Made by a program: the position numbers and the translations under genes
Notes under the pieces: model-generated
What the model saw: the letters and a program-made list of their open reading frames with translations, nothing else
What the model was told of the DNA's origin: nothing
The model's database searches: none
Shown here: positions 19,429 to 27,404 of the stretch, in pieces
How positions within the stretch are numbered: the first letter of the stretch is position 1
Layout of the letters: every line of letters starts with the position of its first letter
DNA from: DATAGF01 sp963835685
Lineage (GTDB): Bacteria > Actinomycetota > Thermoleophilia > Miltoncostaeales > Miltoncostaeaceae
DNA length: 64,000 bases
Reading direction: 5' to 3'
NCBI GenBank assembly: GCA_963835685.1
Contig: CAWIGI010000010.1
Span: 1-64,000 of the forward strand

Positions 19429-20925
19429 TCAGCCCCTCAGCGCGAGGACCGCGGCGAGGTCGTCGGCCTCCCCGGCGGGCTTGTCGTCGCGGTGGCGGAG
19501 CACGCGGGCGAAGCGCAGGGCGACGCCGCCGGGGTAGCGCGGGGAGATCTGCACGCCGTCGAAGGCGACCTCCACGACCAGCTCGGGGCGGACCTCGACC
19601 GTGATCCCGCGCTGCCGCACCGCGAGCTCCTGAAGGCGCTCGGTCTGCCAGGCCAGCATCGCGTCCGTGAGCCCCTTGAACGTCTTGCCGAGCATCACGA
19701 AGCCGTCGCCGTCGGCGGCGCGCGCGCCGAGGTGGAGGTTGCTCAGCCAGCCCCGCCGCCGGCCGTGCCCCCAGTCGGCGGCCAGCACGACGAGGTCGAG
19801 CGTGTGGCGCGGCTTGACCTTGAGCCACCCGGCTCCCCGCCTGCCCGCGGCGTACGGGGCGTCGAGCGCCTTGACCACCACGCCCTCGTGGCCCGCGGCG
19901 AGCGCCGCGTCGAAGTGGGCCCGCGCCGCGGCCGGGTCGCCGGTCACCACCCTCGGCACCCGCAGCGCCTCGGGCGCCGCCGCGGCAAGGGCATCGGCCC
20001 GGTCCGCGAGCGGCGCGTCCAGCAGGTCCTCGCCCTCGAGGTGGAGCACGTCGAAGAGCAGCGGGGTGACCCCCGGCGCCCCCGACGCGATCCGCGACGA
20101 GGTGACCTGGAACGGCTCGGGCCGGCCGTCCGCGCGCAGGGCGATCGCCTCGCCGTCGAGCACGGCCCGCCGCACCGGGAGGCCGCGCGCGGCCGCGGCG
20201 ACCTCGGGCAGCCGCGCCGTGAGGTCGTCGAGCGACCGGCTGAAGATCGCCACCCGGTCTCCGTCCCGGTGCACCTGGATGCGCGCGCCGTCGAGCTTCC
20301 AGTTGACCGCCCCCTCCCCCACCTTGGCCATCGCCTCCTCCAGGGTCGCGGCGGGCGCGGCGAGCATCGGCCCCAGCGGCCGCCCGATCTGGAGCCGGAA
20401 CGCGGCCAGGCCGGCCTCCCCGTCCCGCAGCGCGGCCTCCGCCACGGCCCGGACGTCGCCGCACAGCGTGGTCGCGCGATCGACGGCGGCCTTCGGGATG
20501 CCGGTGGCGCGCGCGACCGCGTCGGCCATCACGCCCGCAAGCGCCCCCTGGCGCACCCCGCCAGACAGCAGCGCGCCGAGGAAGTCCTGCTCGGCCGCCG
20601 TGGCGCGCCCGAAGAGGTCGTCGATCTGCCGCCGCCGCGCCCCCTGGGACCCGGGCCCCGACAGCGCTGCGATGCGATCGAGGGCGGCGTCGACCTCGCC
20701 CACCTCCAGCGACGGCTCGCCGGCCGGCGGCGGCAGGTCCCGCAGCGAGGCCCAGCCCACCCCGGTGCGCCGCTGGCGCGGCTCGCCGCTGAGGTACGCC
20801 ACGCCGGCCTCGACCTCGCCGGGCGACAGGCGCCGGAGGGCGCTGCCGAGCAGCTCGGCCTTCCGGGTGCGCGACCGCGTCTCGCCCACCGCGAGGGACA
20901 CCGACGCGAGGTCGGCGAACAGCAA
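19429..20925 (-). CDS. ligB: ATP-dependent DNA ligase, LigB type
   Basis: 498 residues. An N-terminal ligase domain (LFADLASVSLAVGETRSRTR) precedes the adenylation domain with the nucleotidyl lysine near 209 in VNWKLDGARIQVHRDGD, then AVLDGEAIAL, LLFDVLHLEGEDLL, GHEGVVVKALDAPYAAG, WLKVKPRHTLDLVVL, and an OB-fold with EVAFDGVQISPRYPGGVALRF. It seals nicks with ATP and is probably a repair enzyme beside the NAD-dependent replicative ligase. The TTG start at 20925 touches the gatB TAA (TAATTG), so it is translated by coupling to gatB, a curious partner for a repair gene. Confidence 0.9.
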   Translation of the reverse strand: MLFADLASVSLAVGETRSRTRKAELLGSALRRLSPGEVEAGVAYLSGEPRQRRTGVGWASLRDLPPPAGEPSLEVGEVDAALDRIAALSGPGSQGARRRQIDDLFGRATAAEQDFLGALLSGGVRQGALAGVMADAVARATGIPKAAVDRATTLCGDVRAVAEAALRDGEAGLAAFRLQIGRPLGPMLAAPAATLEEAMAKVGEGAVNWKLDGARIQVHRDGDRVAIFSRSLDDLTARLPEVAAAARGLPVRRAVLDGEAIALRADGRPEPFQVTSSRIASGAPGVTPLLFDVLHLEGEDLLDAPLADRADALAAAAPEALRVPRVVTGDPAAARAHFDAALAAGHEGVVVKALDAPYAAGRRGAGWLKVKPRHTLDLVVLAADWGHGRRRGWLSNLHLGARAADGDGFVMLGKTFKGLTDAMLAWQTERLQELAVRQRGITVEVRPELVVEVAFDGVQISPRYPGGVALRFARVLRHRDDKPAGEADDLAAVLALRG

Positions 20926-22383
20926 TTACACGCCGGCCTTCTCGCGCACCAGCTCGCCGATCCGGGCGGGGTCGGCGCGGCCGCCGGTGGCCTTCATGGC
21001 CTGGCCGACGAAGTAGCCGACGAGCTTGTCCTTCCCGCCGCGGAGCTGGTCGGCCTGGGCCGGATTGTCGGCCAGCAGGCGCTCGACCAAGGCCGACAGC
21101 TCGCCGTCGTCGGAGATCTGCCCGAGCCCGCGCTCCTCGACGACGGCGCGGGGCGAGGCGCCGCTGCGGACGACCTCGGCGAGCACCTCCTTGGCGGCCG
21201 GCTCCGAGAGCGTCCGGTCCTCGCGCAGGCCGATGAGCTCCGCCAGCAGCTCCGGCGTCACCCTGCTCTCCCACGGCTCCTGCCCGGCCTCGCGCAACCG
21301 GGCGCGCAGCTCGCCGCGGATCCAGTTGGCCGCCGCCTTGGGGTCGGTCCGGGCGGCCACGGCCTCGAAGTAGTCGCCGAGCGCGGCAGACTCGGAGAGC
21401 ACCTCGGCGTCCTCGTACGTCAGCCCCAGCTCGGCCGCCCACCGGCTGCGCCGGTGGACCGGCAGCTCGGGCAGCCCGGCGCGGAGCTCGTCGACCCAGG
21501 CCGGGTCGGGCGCCATCGGGACCAGGTCGGGCTCCGGGAAGTAGCGATAGTCGTGGGCCTCCTCCTTGCTGCGCAGCGGGTGGATCTCCCCGGTGTCGGG
21601 GTCGAAGTGCAGCGTCTCCTGCACGACCCGCCCGCCGGCGTCGAGGAGCGCCACCTGGCGGGCGATCTCGGCCTCGATGCCGCGCTCGAGGAAGCGGAAG
21701 CTGTTCATGTTCTTCAGCTCCGCCTTGGTGCCGAGGGCCTCCGAGCCCGCCGGCCGCACGCTGACGTTCGCGTCGGCCCGCAGCGAGCCCTCCTCCATGT
21801 TGCAGTCGCTGACGCCCAGCGCGCGCAGCGTCTGGCGCAGCTGGCGGAGGAACGCCCCGGCGTCTGCGGCCGAGCGCAGGTCGGGCTCGGTGACGATCTC
21901 GAGCAGCGGCGTGCCGCCGCGGTTGAAGTCGACCCCCGACGCCTCGGCCCCGGCGCGGCGGCCGCCGGCGCCCACGTGCACCAGCTTGGCCGCGTCCTCC
22001 TCGAGGTGGGCGCGCGTGATGCCGACCTCGAGGTCCCGGCCGTCCGGCAGCAGGACGGCGAAGCGCCCGTCCACGCAGAGCGGCTCGTCGTACTGGGAGA
22101 TCTGGTACGCCTTCGAGAGGTCGGGATAGAAGTAGTTCTTGCGGTGGAACTCCGAGGCCGCCGGCACCGAGCAGCCCAGCGCCAGGCCCGCCAGCACCGC
22201 GAGCCGCACCGCCTCGCGATTGGCGACGGGCAGCGCCCCCGGGTGGGCGAGGCAGACCGGGCAGGTGTGGGTGTTGGGCGGGTCGCCGAAGCTCAGCTCG
22301 CACCCGCAGAACATCTTCGTGCGGGTGAGGAGCTGGACGTGGATCTCCAGCCCGATCACCGGCTCCCAGGGGGCGTCGCTCAC
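20926..22383 (-). CDS. gatB: Asp-tRNA(Asn)/Glu-tRNA(Gln) amidotransferase subunit B
   Basis: 485 residues. The GatB kinase-like domain has PVIGLEIHVQLLTRTKMFCG, CxxC zinc cysteines in FCGCELSF and THTCPVCLAHPGALPVAN, FHRKNYFYPDLSKAYQISQY and SDCNMEEGSLRADANVSV; the C-terminal YqeY-like tail starts near residue 340. It activates the mischarged tRNA and passes it ammonia from GatA. The GTG start overlaps the gatA stop (GTGA). Subunit order C-A-B matches the common actinobacterial operon. A tRNA-Asn gene lies at 62459-62530. Confidence 0.96.
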   Translation of the reverse strand: MSDAPWEPVIGLEIHVQLLTRTKMFCGCELSFGDPPNTHTCPVCLAHPGALPVANREAVRLAVLAGLALGCSVPAASEFHRKNYFYPDLSKAYQISQYDEPLCVDGRFAVLLPDGRDLEVGITRAHLEEDAAKLVHVGAGGRRAGAEASGVDFNRGGTPLLEIVTEPDLRSAADAGAFLRQLRQTLRALGVSDCNMEEGSLRADANVSVRPAGSEALGTKAELKNMNSFRFLERGIEAEIARQVALLDAGGRVVQETLHFDPDTGEIHPLRSKEEAHDYRYFPEPDLVPMAPDPAWVDELRAGLPELPVHRRSRWAAELGLTYEDAEVLSESAALGDYFEAVAARTDPKAAANWIRGELRARLREAGQEPWESRVTPELLAELIGLREDRTLSEPAAKEVLAEVVRSGASPRAVVEERGLGQISDDGELSALVERLLADNPAQADQLRGGKDKLVGYFVGQAMKATGGRADPARIGELVREKAGV

Positions 22384-23822
22384 AGGACCCCCGGCGGGGT
22401 CGGGTCGAAGCCGATCGCGCCCTCGAGGACATGGGCCACCTCGAGCAGCCGGTTCTCGCTGAAGGCCGGTCCGACGATCTGCAGCCCGACGGGCAGGCCG
22501 TCGGAGAGCCCGCAGGGGATGGACAGCGACGGCAGGCCGGCGAGGCTCGACGGGATCGTGCAGACGTCGGAGAGGTACATCGCCAAGGGGTCCTCGACGC
22601 GCTCGCCGATCGGGAAGGCGACCGTCGGCGACGTCGGCGAGACGATCACGTCGACGCGCTCGAAGGCGGCGTCGAAGTCGCGCCGTATAAGGGTCCTCAC
22701 CTTCTGCGCCCGCAGGTAGTAGGCGTCGTAGTAGCCCGAGGCGAGCGCGAAGGTGCCCAGCATGACGCGGCGCTTCACCTCGGGCCCGAAGCCGGTGCCG
22801 CGCGTGGACTCGTAGTGCTCGAGGATGTCCTCCGGCTCGCCGAAGCGCGGGCCGTAGCGGATGCCGTCGAAGCGGGCGAGATTGGACGAGCACTCGGCCG
22901 GGGCGATCAGGTAGTAGGTCGCGATGCCGTGCTCGGTCGTCGCGAGGCTGACGCGCTCGACGCTCCCGCCGAGCTCCTCGACCCGGGCGAGCGCCGCGTC
23001 CACCGCACCCCGCACCCCGGGCTCCACGCCGTCGCCCATCAGCTCGTCGACGACGCCCACGCGCAGCCCGGCCAGGCCGGTCGCCTCGGGCAGCCGGATC
23101 GGCTCGTCCCACTCGAGCGAGGTGGAGTCGCGCTCGTCGTGGCCGACGATGTGGGACAGCAGCAGGGCAGCGTCGCGGACCGTCCGCGCGAAGGGGCCCA
23201 CCTGGTCGAGCGACGAGGCGAAGGCGATCAGGCCGTAGCGCGACACCGCGCCGTAGGTCGGCTTGACGCCGACGATGCCGCACAGGGCCGCGGGCTGCCG
23301 GATCGAGCCGCCGGTGTCGCTGCCGAGCGCCCAGGGAGCCTGGTACGCGGCCACGGCCGCCGCCGAGCCGCCGCTGGATCCGCCCGGCACGCGCTCCTCG
23401 TCCCAGGGGTTGCGCGTGATCTGGTAGGCCGAGTTCTCGGTGCTCGACCCCATCGCGAACTCGTCCATGTTGGTCTTGCCGATCACGATCGCGCCGGCCC
23501 GCTCCAGCCGATCGACGCACGTCGCCGTGTAGAGGGGCCGGAACCCCTCGAGGATGCGCGAGCCCGCGGTCGTCGTGAGGTCGCGCGTCGAGAGGGCGTC
23601 CTTGATCGCGATCGGCACGCCGCCCAGCGGGGGGCGCTCGGCGGCCGAGTCGACCCGGCGGGCGCGCTCGCGGGCGCCCTCGGCGTTAACGGCCAGGAAC
23701 GCCCCCCAGCGGTCGTCCTCGGCGCGCGCGAGGGCGGCGTCGACCAGATCGGCGGCGCTCGTCTCGCCGGCGTGCAGCGCCCGCACCGCATCCTCGGCCG
23801 TCAGCTCGTGGAGCGCCGTCAT
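22380..23822 (-). CDS. gatA: Asp-tRNA(Asn)/Glu-tRNA(Gln) amidotransferase subunit A
   Basis: Amidase-signature glutaminase releasing ammonia for transamidation. 480 residues. The Ser-cisSer-Lys triad is visible: Lys in GGVPIAIKDAL near residue 73, the cis-Ser and nucleophile in PGGSSGGSAAAVA and GSDTGGSIRQPAALCG near residues 145-175. NMDEFAMGSSTENSAY marks GatA rather than other amidases. The ATG overlaps the gatC stop (TGATG) and its stop overlaps the gatB start. Confidence 0.96.
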   Translation of the reverse strand: MTALHELTAEDAVRALHAGETSAADLVDAALARAEDDRWGAFLAVNAEGARERARRVDSAAERPPLGGVPIAIKDALSTRDLTTTAGSRILEGFRPLYTATCVDRLERAGAIVIGKTNMDEFAMGSSTENSAYQITRNPWDEERVPGGSSGGSAAAVAAYQAPWALGSDTGGSIRQPAALCGIVGVKPTYGAVSRYGLIAFASSLDQVGPFARTVRDAALLLSHIVGHDERDSTSLEWDEPIRLPEATGLAGLRVGVVDELMGDGVEPGVRGAVDAALARVEELGGSVERVSLATTEHGIATYYLIAPAECSSNLARFDGIRYGPRFGEPEDILEHYESTRGTGFGPEVKRRVMLGTFALASGYYDAYYLRAQKVRTLIRRDFDAAFERVDVIVSPTSPTVAFPIGERVEDPLAMYLSDVCTIPSSLAGLPSLSIPCGLSDGLPVGLQIVGPAFSENRLLEVAHVLEGAIGFDPTPPGVL

Positions 23823-24103
23823 CAGTCGAATCTGACGACGGCGAACCTGTGCTCGATGACCTCGGGCGCCTCCCTCAGGGCCTCCTCCTGCGAGAGGCCG
23901 GGGCGCGGCTCGTCGTCGCGCATCACGTTCTGCCGCTCGATGACGTGGGTCGTCGGCGGCACGTCGTCGAGGTCGAGGGACTGGATGCGCTCGACGTGGC
24001 CGAGGATGCCCGACAGCTCCTCGCGCATGCGCTCCTCCTCGTCGGGCTCGAGGTGCAGGCGCGCGAGGCGCCCGACGTGGCGGACGGTGGCGTCGTCGAT
24101 CAC
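23822..24103 (-). CDS. gatC: Asp-tRNA(Asn)/Glu-tRNA(Gln) amidotransferase subunit C
   Basis: 93-residue belt subunit holding GatA and GatB together: VRHVGRLARLHLEPDEEERM, then ELSGILGHVERIQSLDLDDV and the C-terminal APEVIEHRFAVVRFD typical of GatC. GTG start at 24103, 7 nt after TAGGGT, suggesting the gatCAB-ligase transcript begins leaderless at this codon. Confidence 0.93.
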   Translation of the reverse strand: MIDDATVRHVGRLARLHLEPDEEERMREELSGILGHVERIQSLDLDDVPPTTHVIERQNVMRDDEPRPGLSQEEALREAPEVIEHRFAVVRFD

Positions 24104-24110
24104 GCCGTCG

Positions 24111-24116
24111 ACCCTA
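24111..24116 (-). promoter_or_regulatory. -10 box before gatC
   Basis: TAGGGT on the minus strand, 7 nt before the gatC GTG, just past the end of the CopC-CopD gene. Confidence 0.4.
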
Positions 24117-24133
24117 GCGCTGCGGGCCCGCCC

Positions 24134-25456
24134 TCACCCGGGCGGCGGCAGGCTGATCAGCACGGCGACGCTGACCATCAGCGCCGCGGCCAGGGCGAGC
24201 TCGGCGGCCACGCTGACGCGCAGGGCCGACGCCGCGCCGCGGTCGTCCGGCTCGAGCCCCAGGGCCGCCCGCTCGAGGCGCGGATGAGCCACGAAGCGGT
24301 TGTAGGCGCCGCCGACCAGGAGCACCGCGAAGAGCCCGAGCTTCACCAGGAGGGCCCGGCCGTAGGCCGTGTCGGCGACGTCCCCCACCGACCCCAGCTC
24401 GGCGAGGGCCCGGTACACGCCCGTGACCACCAGAACCGCGACGGCCGTCAGGGCCAGCGCCGAGAACCTCACCACGACCCCGGCGCCCAGCCGGACCCGG
24501 TCTCCGGACGGCAGCGCCCGCACGGCGGGCAGCGCGAGGACGGCGAGCCCCAGGAGCCCGCCCAGCCAGGCGGCCGTCGCGAGATTGTGGAGCGCGTCGA
24601 TGACGATGTTGGCCGTCCGGTCCCCGCCGCTCGACGCGTGGCCGGCCCAGCTGATGGCCACCAGCGCGACCGCAGGGGGCAGGCCGAGCGCGAGCGCCGG
24701 CACCGCCCCGGCGGGGGGCGCCCTGCGGCCCAGGGCCGCGCCGGCCGCGACGGCGGCTGCGAGCGCGCCCGCCTGCACCCACCAGGCGGCGCCTGCCCGC
24801 GTGTCGAGCAGCAGCGTCCCGAGGCCGTCCGGCCCCTCGTGCAGGCCGCGGAGCAGCGCGACCGGCAGCAGCACGAGCCCGGCCGCGCCCGCCGCGACCA
24901 GGGCCCACCAGGCGGTCCACCATCGCGGGCCGCGGCGGCCGAGCGCCTCCCCGGCGCGGCTCCGGAAGCCCTCGGCCTCGGCGGGGGGCCGCCCGGGCGG
25001 CGCCACGCCGCCGGCGCGCACGGCCGGCTCCACGACGCCGGCGGCGAGGACGACCAGCCCCAGCAGGCCGATCGGCGCGATCAGGAGGAGCAGGCGGGCC
25101 GTCACGGCGAGCGGGCCGTCGTCGTCGCCGGCCGCCGGACCCGATGGGTGGCCGTCCCGCGAGAGCACCCGCCACTCGAGGGCGACGGGTCCCGTGGCCG
25201 GCCGGGGCAGCGGGGCGACGATCGCCCTCGTGTCGCGCGGGTCGCGGCGCGCCGGCCCGGAGAGGACGCGGCCGCCGGCGCCGACGACCTCCAGTCGCAG
25301 GAACGCCGCCTCGACCGGCGACGAGAGCACGACCCGCACCGCGCGGGGCCCGACCTCGACGGAGCGCTCCTCGGCGTGTCCCGACGCGGTCCCCGGCGCC
25401 GCGAGCGCGGCGACGAGCGCCAGGGCGCAGGCGCCCCACCCCACACGCCCGGTCAC
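24134..25456 (-). CDS. CopC-CopD fusion membrane protein
   Basis: 440 residues. A signal peptide ends in GTASGHAEERS; the next 80 residues form a shortened CopC-like beta domain (VRVVLSSPVEAAFLRLEVVG, EWRVLSRDGHPSGP) that keeps the first His and the DGH but is divergent. About eight membrane helices follow as a CopD domain (SWAGHASSGG, IDALHNLATAAWLGGLLGLA, KLGLFAVLLVGGAYNRFVAHP). Relatives such as YcnJ take part in copper uptake or tolerance; here heme A synthase nearby may link it to copper supply for cytochrome oxidase, which is inference. GTGA overlap with the upstream gene makes a two-gene unit. Confidence 0.8.
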   Translation of the reverse strand: MTGRVGWGACALALVAALAAPGTASGHAEERSVEVGPRAVRVVLSSPVEAAFLRLEVVGAGGRVLSGPARRDPRDTRAIVAPLPRPATGPVALEWRVLSRDGHPSGPAAGDDDGPLAVTARLLLLIAPIGLLGLVVLAAGVVEPAVRAGGVAPPGRPPAEAEGFRSRAGEALGRRGPRWWTAWWALVAAGAAGLVLLPVALLRGLHEGPDGLGTLLLDTRAGAAWWVQAGALAAAVAAGAALGRRAPPAGAVPALALGLPPAVALVAISWAGHASSGGDRTANIVIDALHNLATAAWLGGLLGLAVLALPAVRALPSGDRVRLGAGVVVRFSALALTAVAVLVVTGVYRALAELGSVGDVADTAYGRALLVKLGLFAVLLVGGAYNRFVAHPRLERAALGLEPDDRGAASALRVSVAAELALAAALMVSVAVLISLPPPG

Positions 25457-26010
25457 GGCGGCCGCGGCGGGCCGCCCGCGAGGTCGTAGAGCTCGCCGCG
25501 ACCGACGCCGATCGCCGAGATCACCGTCGTGCGGCCGTCCTCGGTCCAGGTGACGGCCGTCCGCGGGCCGGCGTCGAAGCTGTGCAGCAGCACGCCGCGG
25601 CGGCCGGTCCGGCGCGCGCCGTCCGGCGGCACGACCGGGTCGCCCGGGACGACGGTGTGGGCGACCCGCCGCCCCTCCCTGCCCCAGAAGACCGTCGTGA
25701 TCGCGAGCCCCTCGACGTCATCCGAGCGCGCGCCGACCGGGGCCCAGCCGGCCCGGGCGGCGAAGTCGTCGAAGCCGTCGCCCTCGGCCGCGTCCGCCGG
25801 GACGGCGGGCGCCGGCGCCTCGACCTCGCCGTCCTGGGCCGCCACCACGGCCGTGACGGTCCGGCCCGCCTCGCCGCCGTCCGAGAGCCCGAAGGCGACG
25901 GCCACGCCGATGGCGACGAGGATGATCGCGATGCCCGCGACGAGCCCGACGCGCCGGCGCCGGTCCGGGATCGCGGCCGGCGCCGCAGGAGGGTCGTCGG
26001 GCCGCGGCAT
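25453..26010 (-). CDS. Membrane-anchored protein of unknown function
   Basis: 185 residues: a short Pro-rich cytoplasmic tail, one membrane helix (VGLVAGIAIILVAIGVAVAF), an acidic linker, and an outside domain with TTVFWGREGRRVAHTVVPGD and TAVTWTEDGRTTVISAIGVG. The domain style (W-GRR-V-T-P and VTW-DGRT) resembles extracytoplasmic parts of membrane anti-sigma-like proteins of Thermoleophilia, but there is no zinc-finger anti-sigma domain here. It overlaps the CopC-CopD gene and may assist it. No function can be assigned. Confidence 0.6.
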   Translation of the reverse strand: MPRPDDPPAAPAAIPDRRRRVGLVAGIAIILVAIGVAVAFGLSDGGEAGRTVTAVVAAQDGEVEAPAPAVPADAAEGDGFDDFAARAGWAPVGARSDDVEGLAITTVFWGREGRRVAHTVVPGDPVVPPDGARRTGRRGVLLHSFDAGPRTAVTWTEDGRTTVISAIGVGRGELYDLAGGPPRPP

Positions 26011-26050
26011 CGGGGGAGTCTGACACCGCCGCCCTCGGCGGCGGCGGCAC

Positions 26051-26056
26051 TACGAT
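26051..26056 (+). promoter_or_regulatory. -10 box before heme A synthase
   Basis: TACGAT lies 7 nt before the ATG at 26064; this favours that ATG over the one at 26055, which falls inside the box. Confidence 0.4.
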
Positions 26057-26063
26057 GTCCGCG

Positions 26064-27071
26064 ATGCGCCTCATCCGGGCCCTGCGCGCCCCCCGCCCGT
26101 TCGCGCGCCTCACCCTCGTCGCCCTCGCCCTGCTGTGGCTCATCGTGCCGAGCGGGGCGGTGGTGCGGCTGACGGCCTCGGGGCTCGGCTGCCCGGACTG
26201 GCCGTTGTGCGACGGGGGCGTCGTGCCCGCCCAGGCCGGGCACGCCCTGATCGAGTACTCGAACCGGCTCCTGTCGGGGATCGTCATGGCGGTCGCGGTG
26301 CTGACGTGGGTGGTCGCGAGGCGCATGCCCGGCGCGCCCGCGGCGCTGCGGCGCTGGTCGGCGGGCATCGCGGGGGCGACCGCGCTCCAGGTCCCGCTGG
26401 GCGCGGTCACGGTGCTCACGGGGCTGCACCCCCTGGCCGTGGGCTCCCACTTCCTGCTGTCCATGGTTGCCCTGGCGTGCGGGACGGTCCTCGCGCTGCG
26501 GGCGCGCGACTGGGCGGCCGGCGTGGAGCGCGGGTGGGACCGGCGCCGTGGGCCCCTCGCCGGAGTCGTGACGGTGGCGGCGGCGGTCGTGCTCGTCACC
26601 GGCGCGGTCGTGACCGCCGCCGGACCCCACTCCGGCGACGACGACGTCACCGAGCGCTTCGGCGACCTGCTGCTGGCGATCCGGGTGCACGTCCGCGCGG
26701 CCGTGGTCTTCGCCGTCCTCGCCGCGGTGCTGGTCGCCTGGGTCTGGCGCGAGGGCGGGGCCGACCGCCTGACGCGCCGCCTCGCCCTCGCCGCCGTGCC
26801 CCTGATGGCGATCCAGATCGCGCTGGGCGAGTACCAGTACCGGAACGGGCTGCCCTGGGAGGTCGTCGTCTTCCACGTGACCGTGGCGGCCCTGCTCTGG
26901 GCCGTGATCGTCGCCGCGTGCTGGGGGGTCGCGCGCGTCGCCCCGGCCGGCGGGGAGGCCTACGGGCGGCGGGAGGCGAGCCTCTGGCAGGAGACGCAGC
27001 GAACGGCGTCCGGCAGCGCCCTCAGCCGTCCCTCCGGGATTTCCGAGCCGCAGTCGACGCAGACCCCGTAG
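26064..27071 (+). CDS. ctaA: Heme A synthase (Cox15/CtaA family)
   Basis: Oxidises heme O to heme A for aa3-type cytochrome oxidase in the membrane. About 335 residues, eight membrane helices in two four-helix repeats. Heme-binding histidines sit in AQAGHALIEYSNRLLSG and VGSHFLLSMVAL in the first half and in AIRVHVRAAVVF and VVFHVTVAALLW in the second. The paired-cysteine loop LGCPDWPLCDGG after helix 1 is the type found in actinobacterial and Bacillus CtaA. The last 37 codons run antisense through the 3' end of the DksA-like gene, a 112-bp convergent overlap, so the tail (QETQRTASGSALSRPSG) is probably unconstrained. Confidence 0.88.
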   Translation: MRLIRALRAPRPFARLTLVALALLWLIVPSGAVVRLTASGLGCPDWPLCDGGVVPAQAGHALIEYSNRLLSGIVMAVAVLTWVVARRMPGAPAALRRWSAGIAGATALQVPLGAVTVLTGLHPLAVGSHFLLSMVALACGTVLALRARDWAAGVERGWDRRRGPLAGVVTVAAAVVLVTGAVVTAAGPHSGDDDVTERFGDLLLAIRVHVRAAVVFAVLAAVLVAWVWREGGADRLTRRLALAAVPLMAIQIALGEYQYRNGLPWEVVVFHVTVAALLWAVIVAACWGVARVAPAGGEAYGRREASLWQETQRTASGSALSRPSGISEPQSTQTP

Positions 27072-27319
27072 GTCCCCGCCTCGATGGCCGCGAGGGCCGC
27101 CCGCAGGCGCTCCTCGCGCTGGCGCCAGCGCAGCTGCTCGCGCAGCTCCCGCTCGCGCAGGTCGGCGTCGGTGGCGGCCTCGGCGGGGTGGTGGTGCCCG
27201 TCGCCGCGCTCCTCGGCGTCGCGGGCGAGGTCGCGCTGCTCGAGCGCGGCCAGCACCTCGCCGTGGAGGCGCTCGAGGCGCGCGGCCGGGTCGGCGTCGC
27301 GTGAGGGCTCAACGGGCAT
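26960..27319 (-). CDS. DksA/TraR-type C4 zinc-finger protein
   Basis: 119 residues. An alpha-helical coiled-coil region (LERLHGEVLAALEQRDLAR, LREQLRWRQREERLRAALAA) carries a central GDGHHHP. The zinc finger is VCVDCGSEIPEGRLRALPDA followed by VRCVSC, four cysteines in the DksA pattern. Actinobacterial relatives bind RNA polymerase or act as general stress proteins; without the DksA acidic tip motif the role is open. ATG at 27319 is 6 nt after TACCAT on the minus strand. Longer upstream starts overlap the divergent ABC gene and are unlikely. Confidence 0.82.
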   Translation of the reverse strand: MPVEPSRDADPAARLERLHGEVLAALEQRDLARDAEERGDGHHHPAEAATDADLRERELREQLRWRQREERLRAALAAIEAGTYGVCVDCGSEIPEGRLRALPDAVRCVSCQRLASRRP

Positions 27320-27370
27320 CGGGCGATGGTAGCGGCCGGGCCCGCGAGGCGACGCCCGCGGGCCTCGCGC

Positions 27371-27376
27371 TAGCCT
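27371..27376 (+). promoter_or_regulatory. -10 box of the ABC exporter operon
   Basis: TAGCCT about 28 nt before the start; unlike most genes here it is followed by a real Shine-Dalgarno, GGGGAGG (27390-27396). Confidence 0.4.
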
Positions 27377-27404
27377 GCGCGGGCGCGAAGGGGAGGTGGC
27401 GAGA

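Noticed and set aside
18865..22719. A very long plus-strand open frame opposite the ligase and gatB/gatA genes
   Set aside because: It is antisense to three strongly conserved genes; long antisense frames are expected at this GC content because stop codons are rare.
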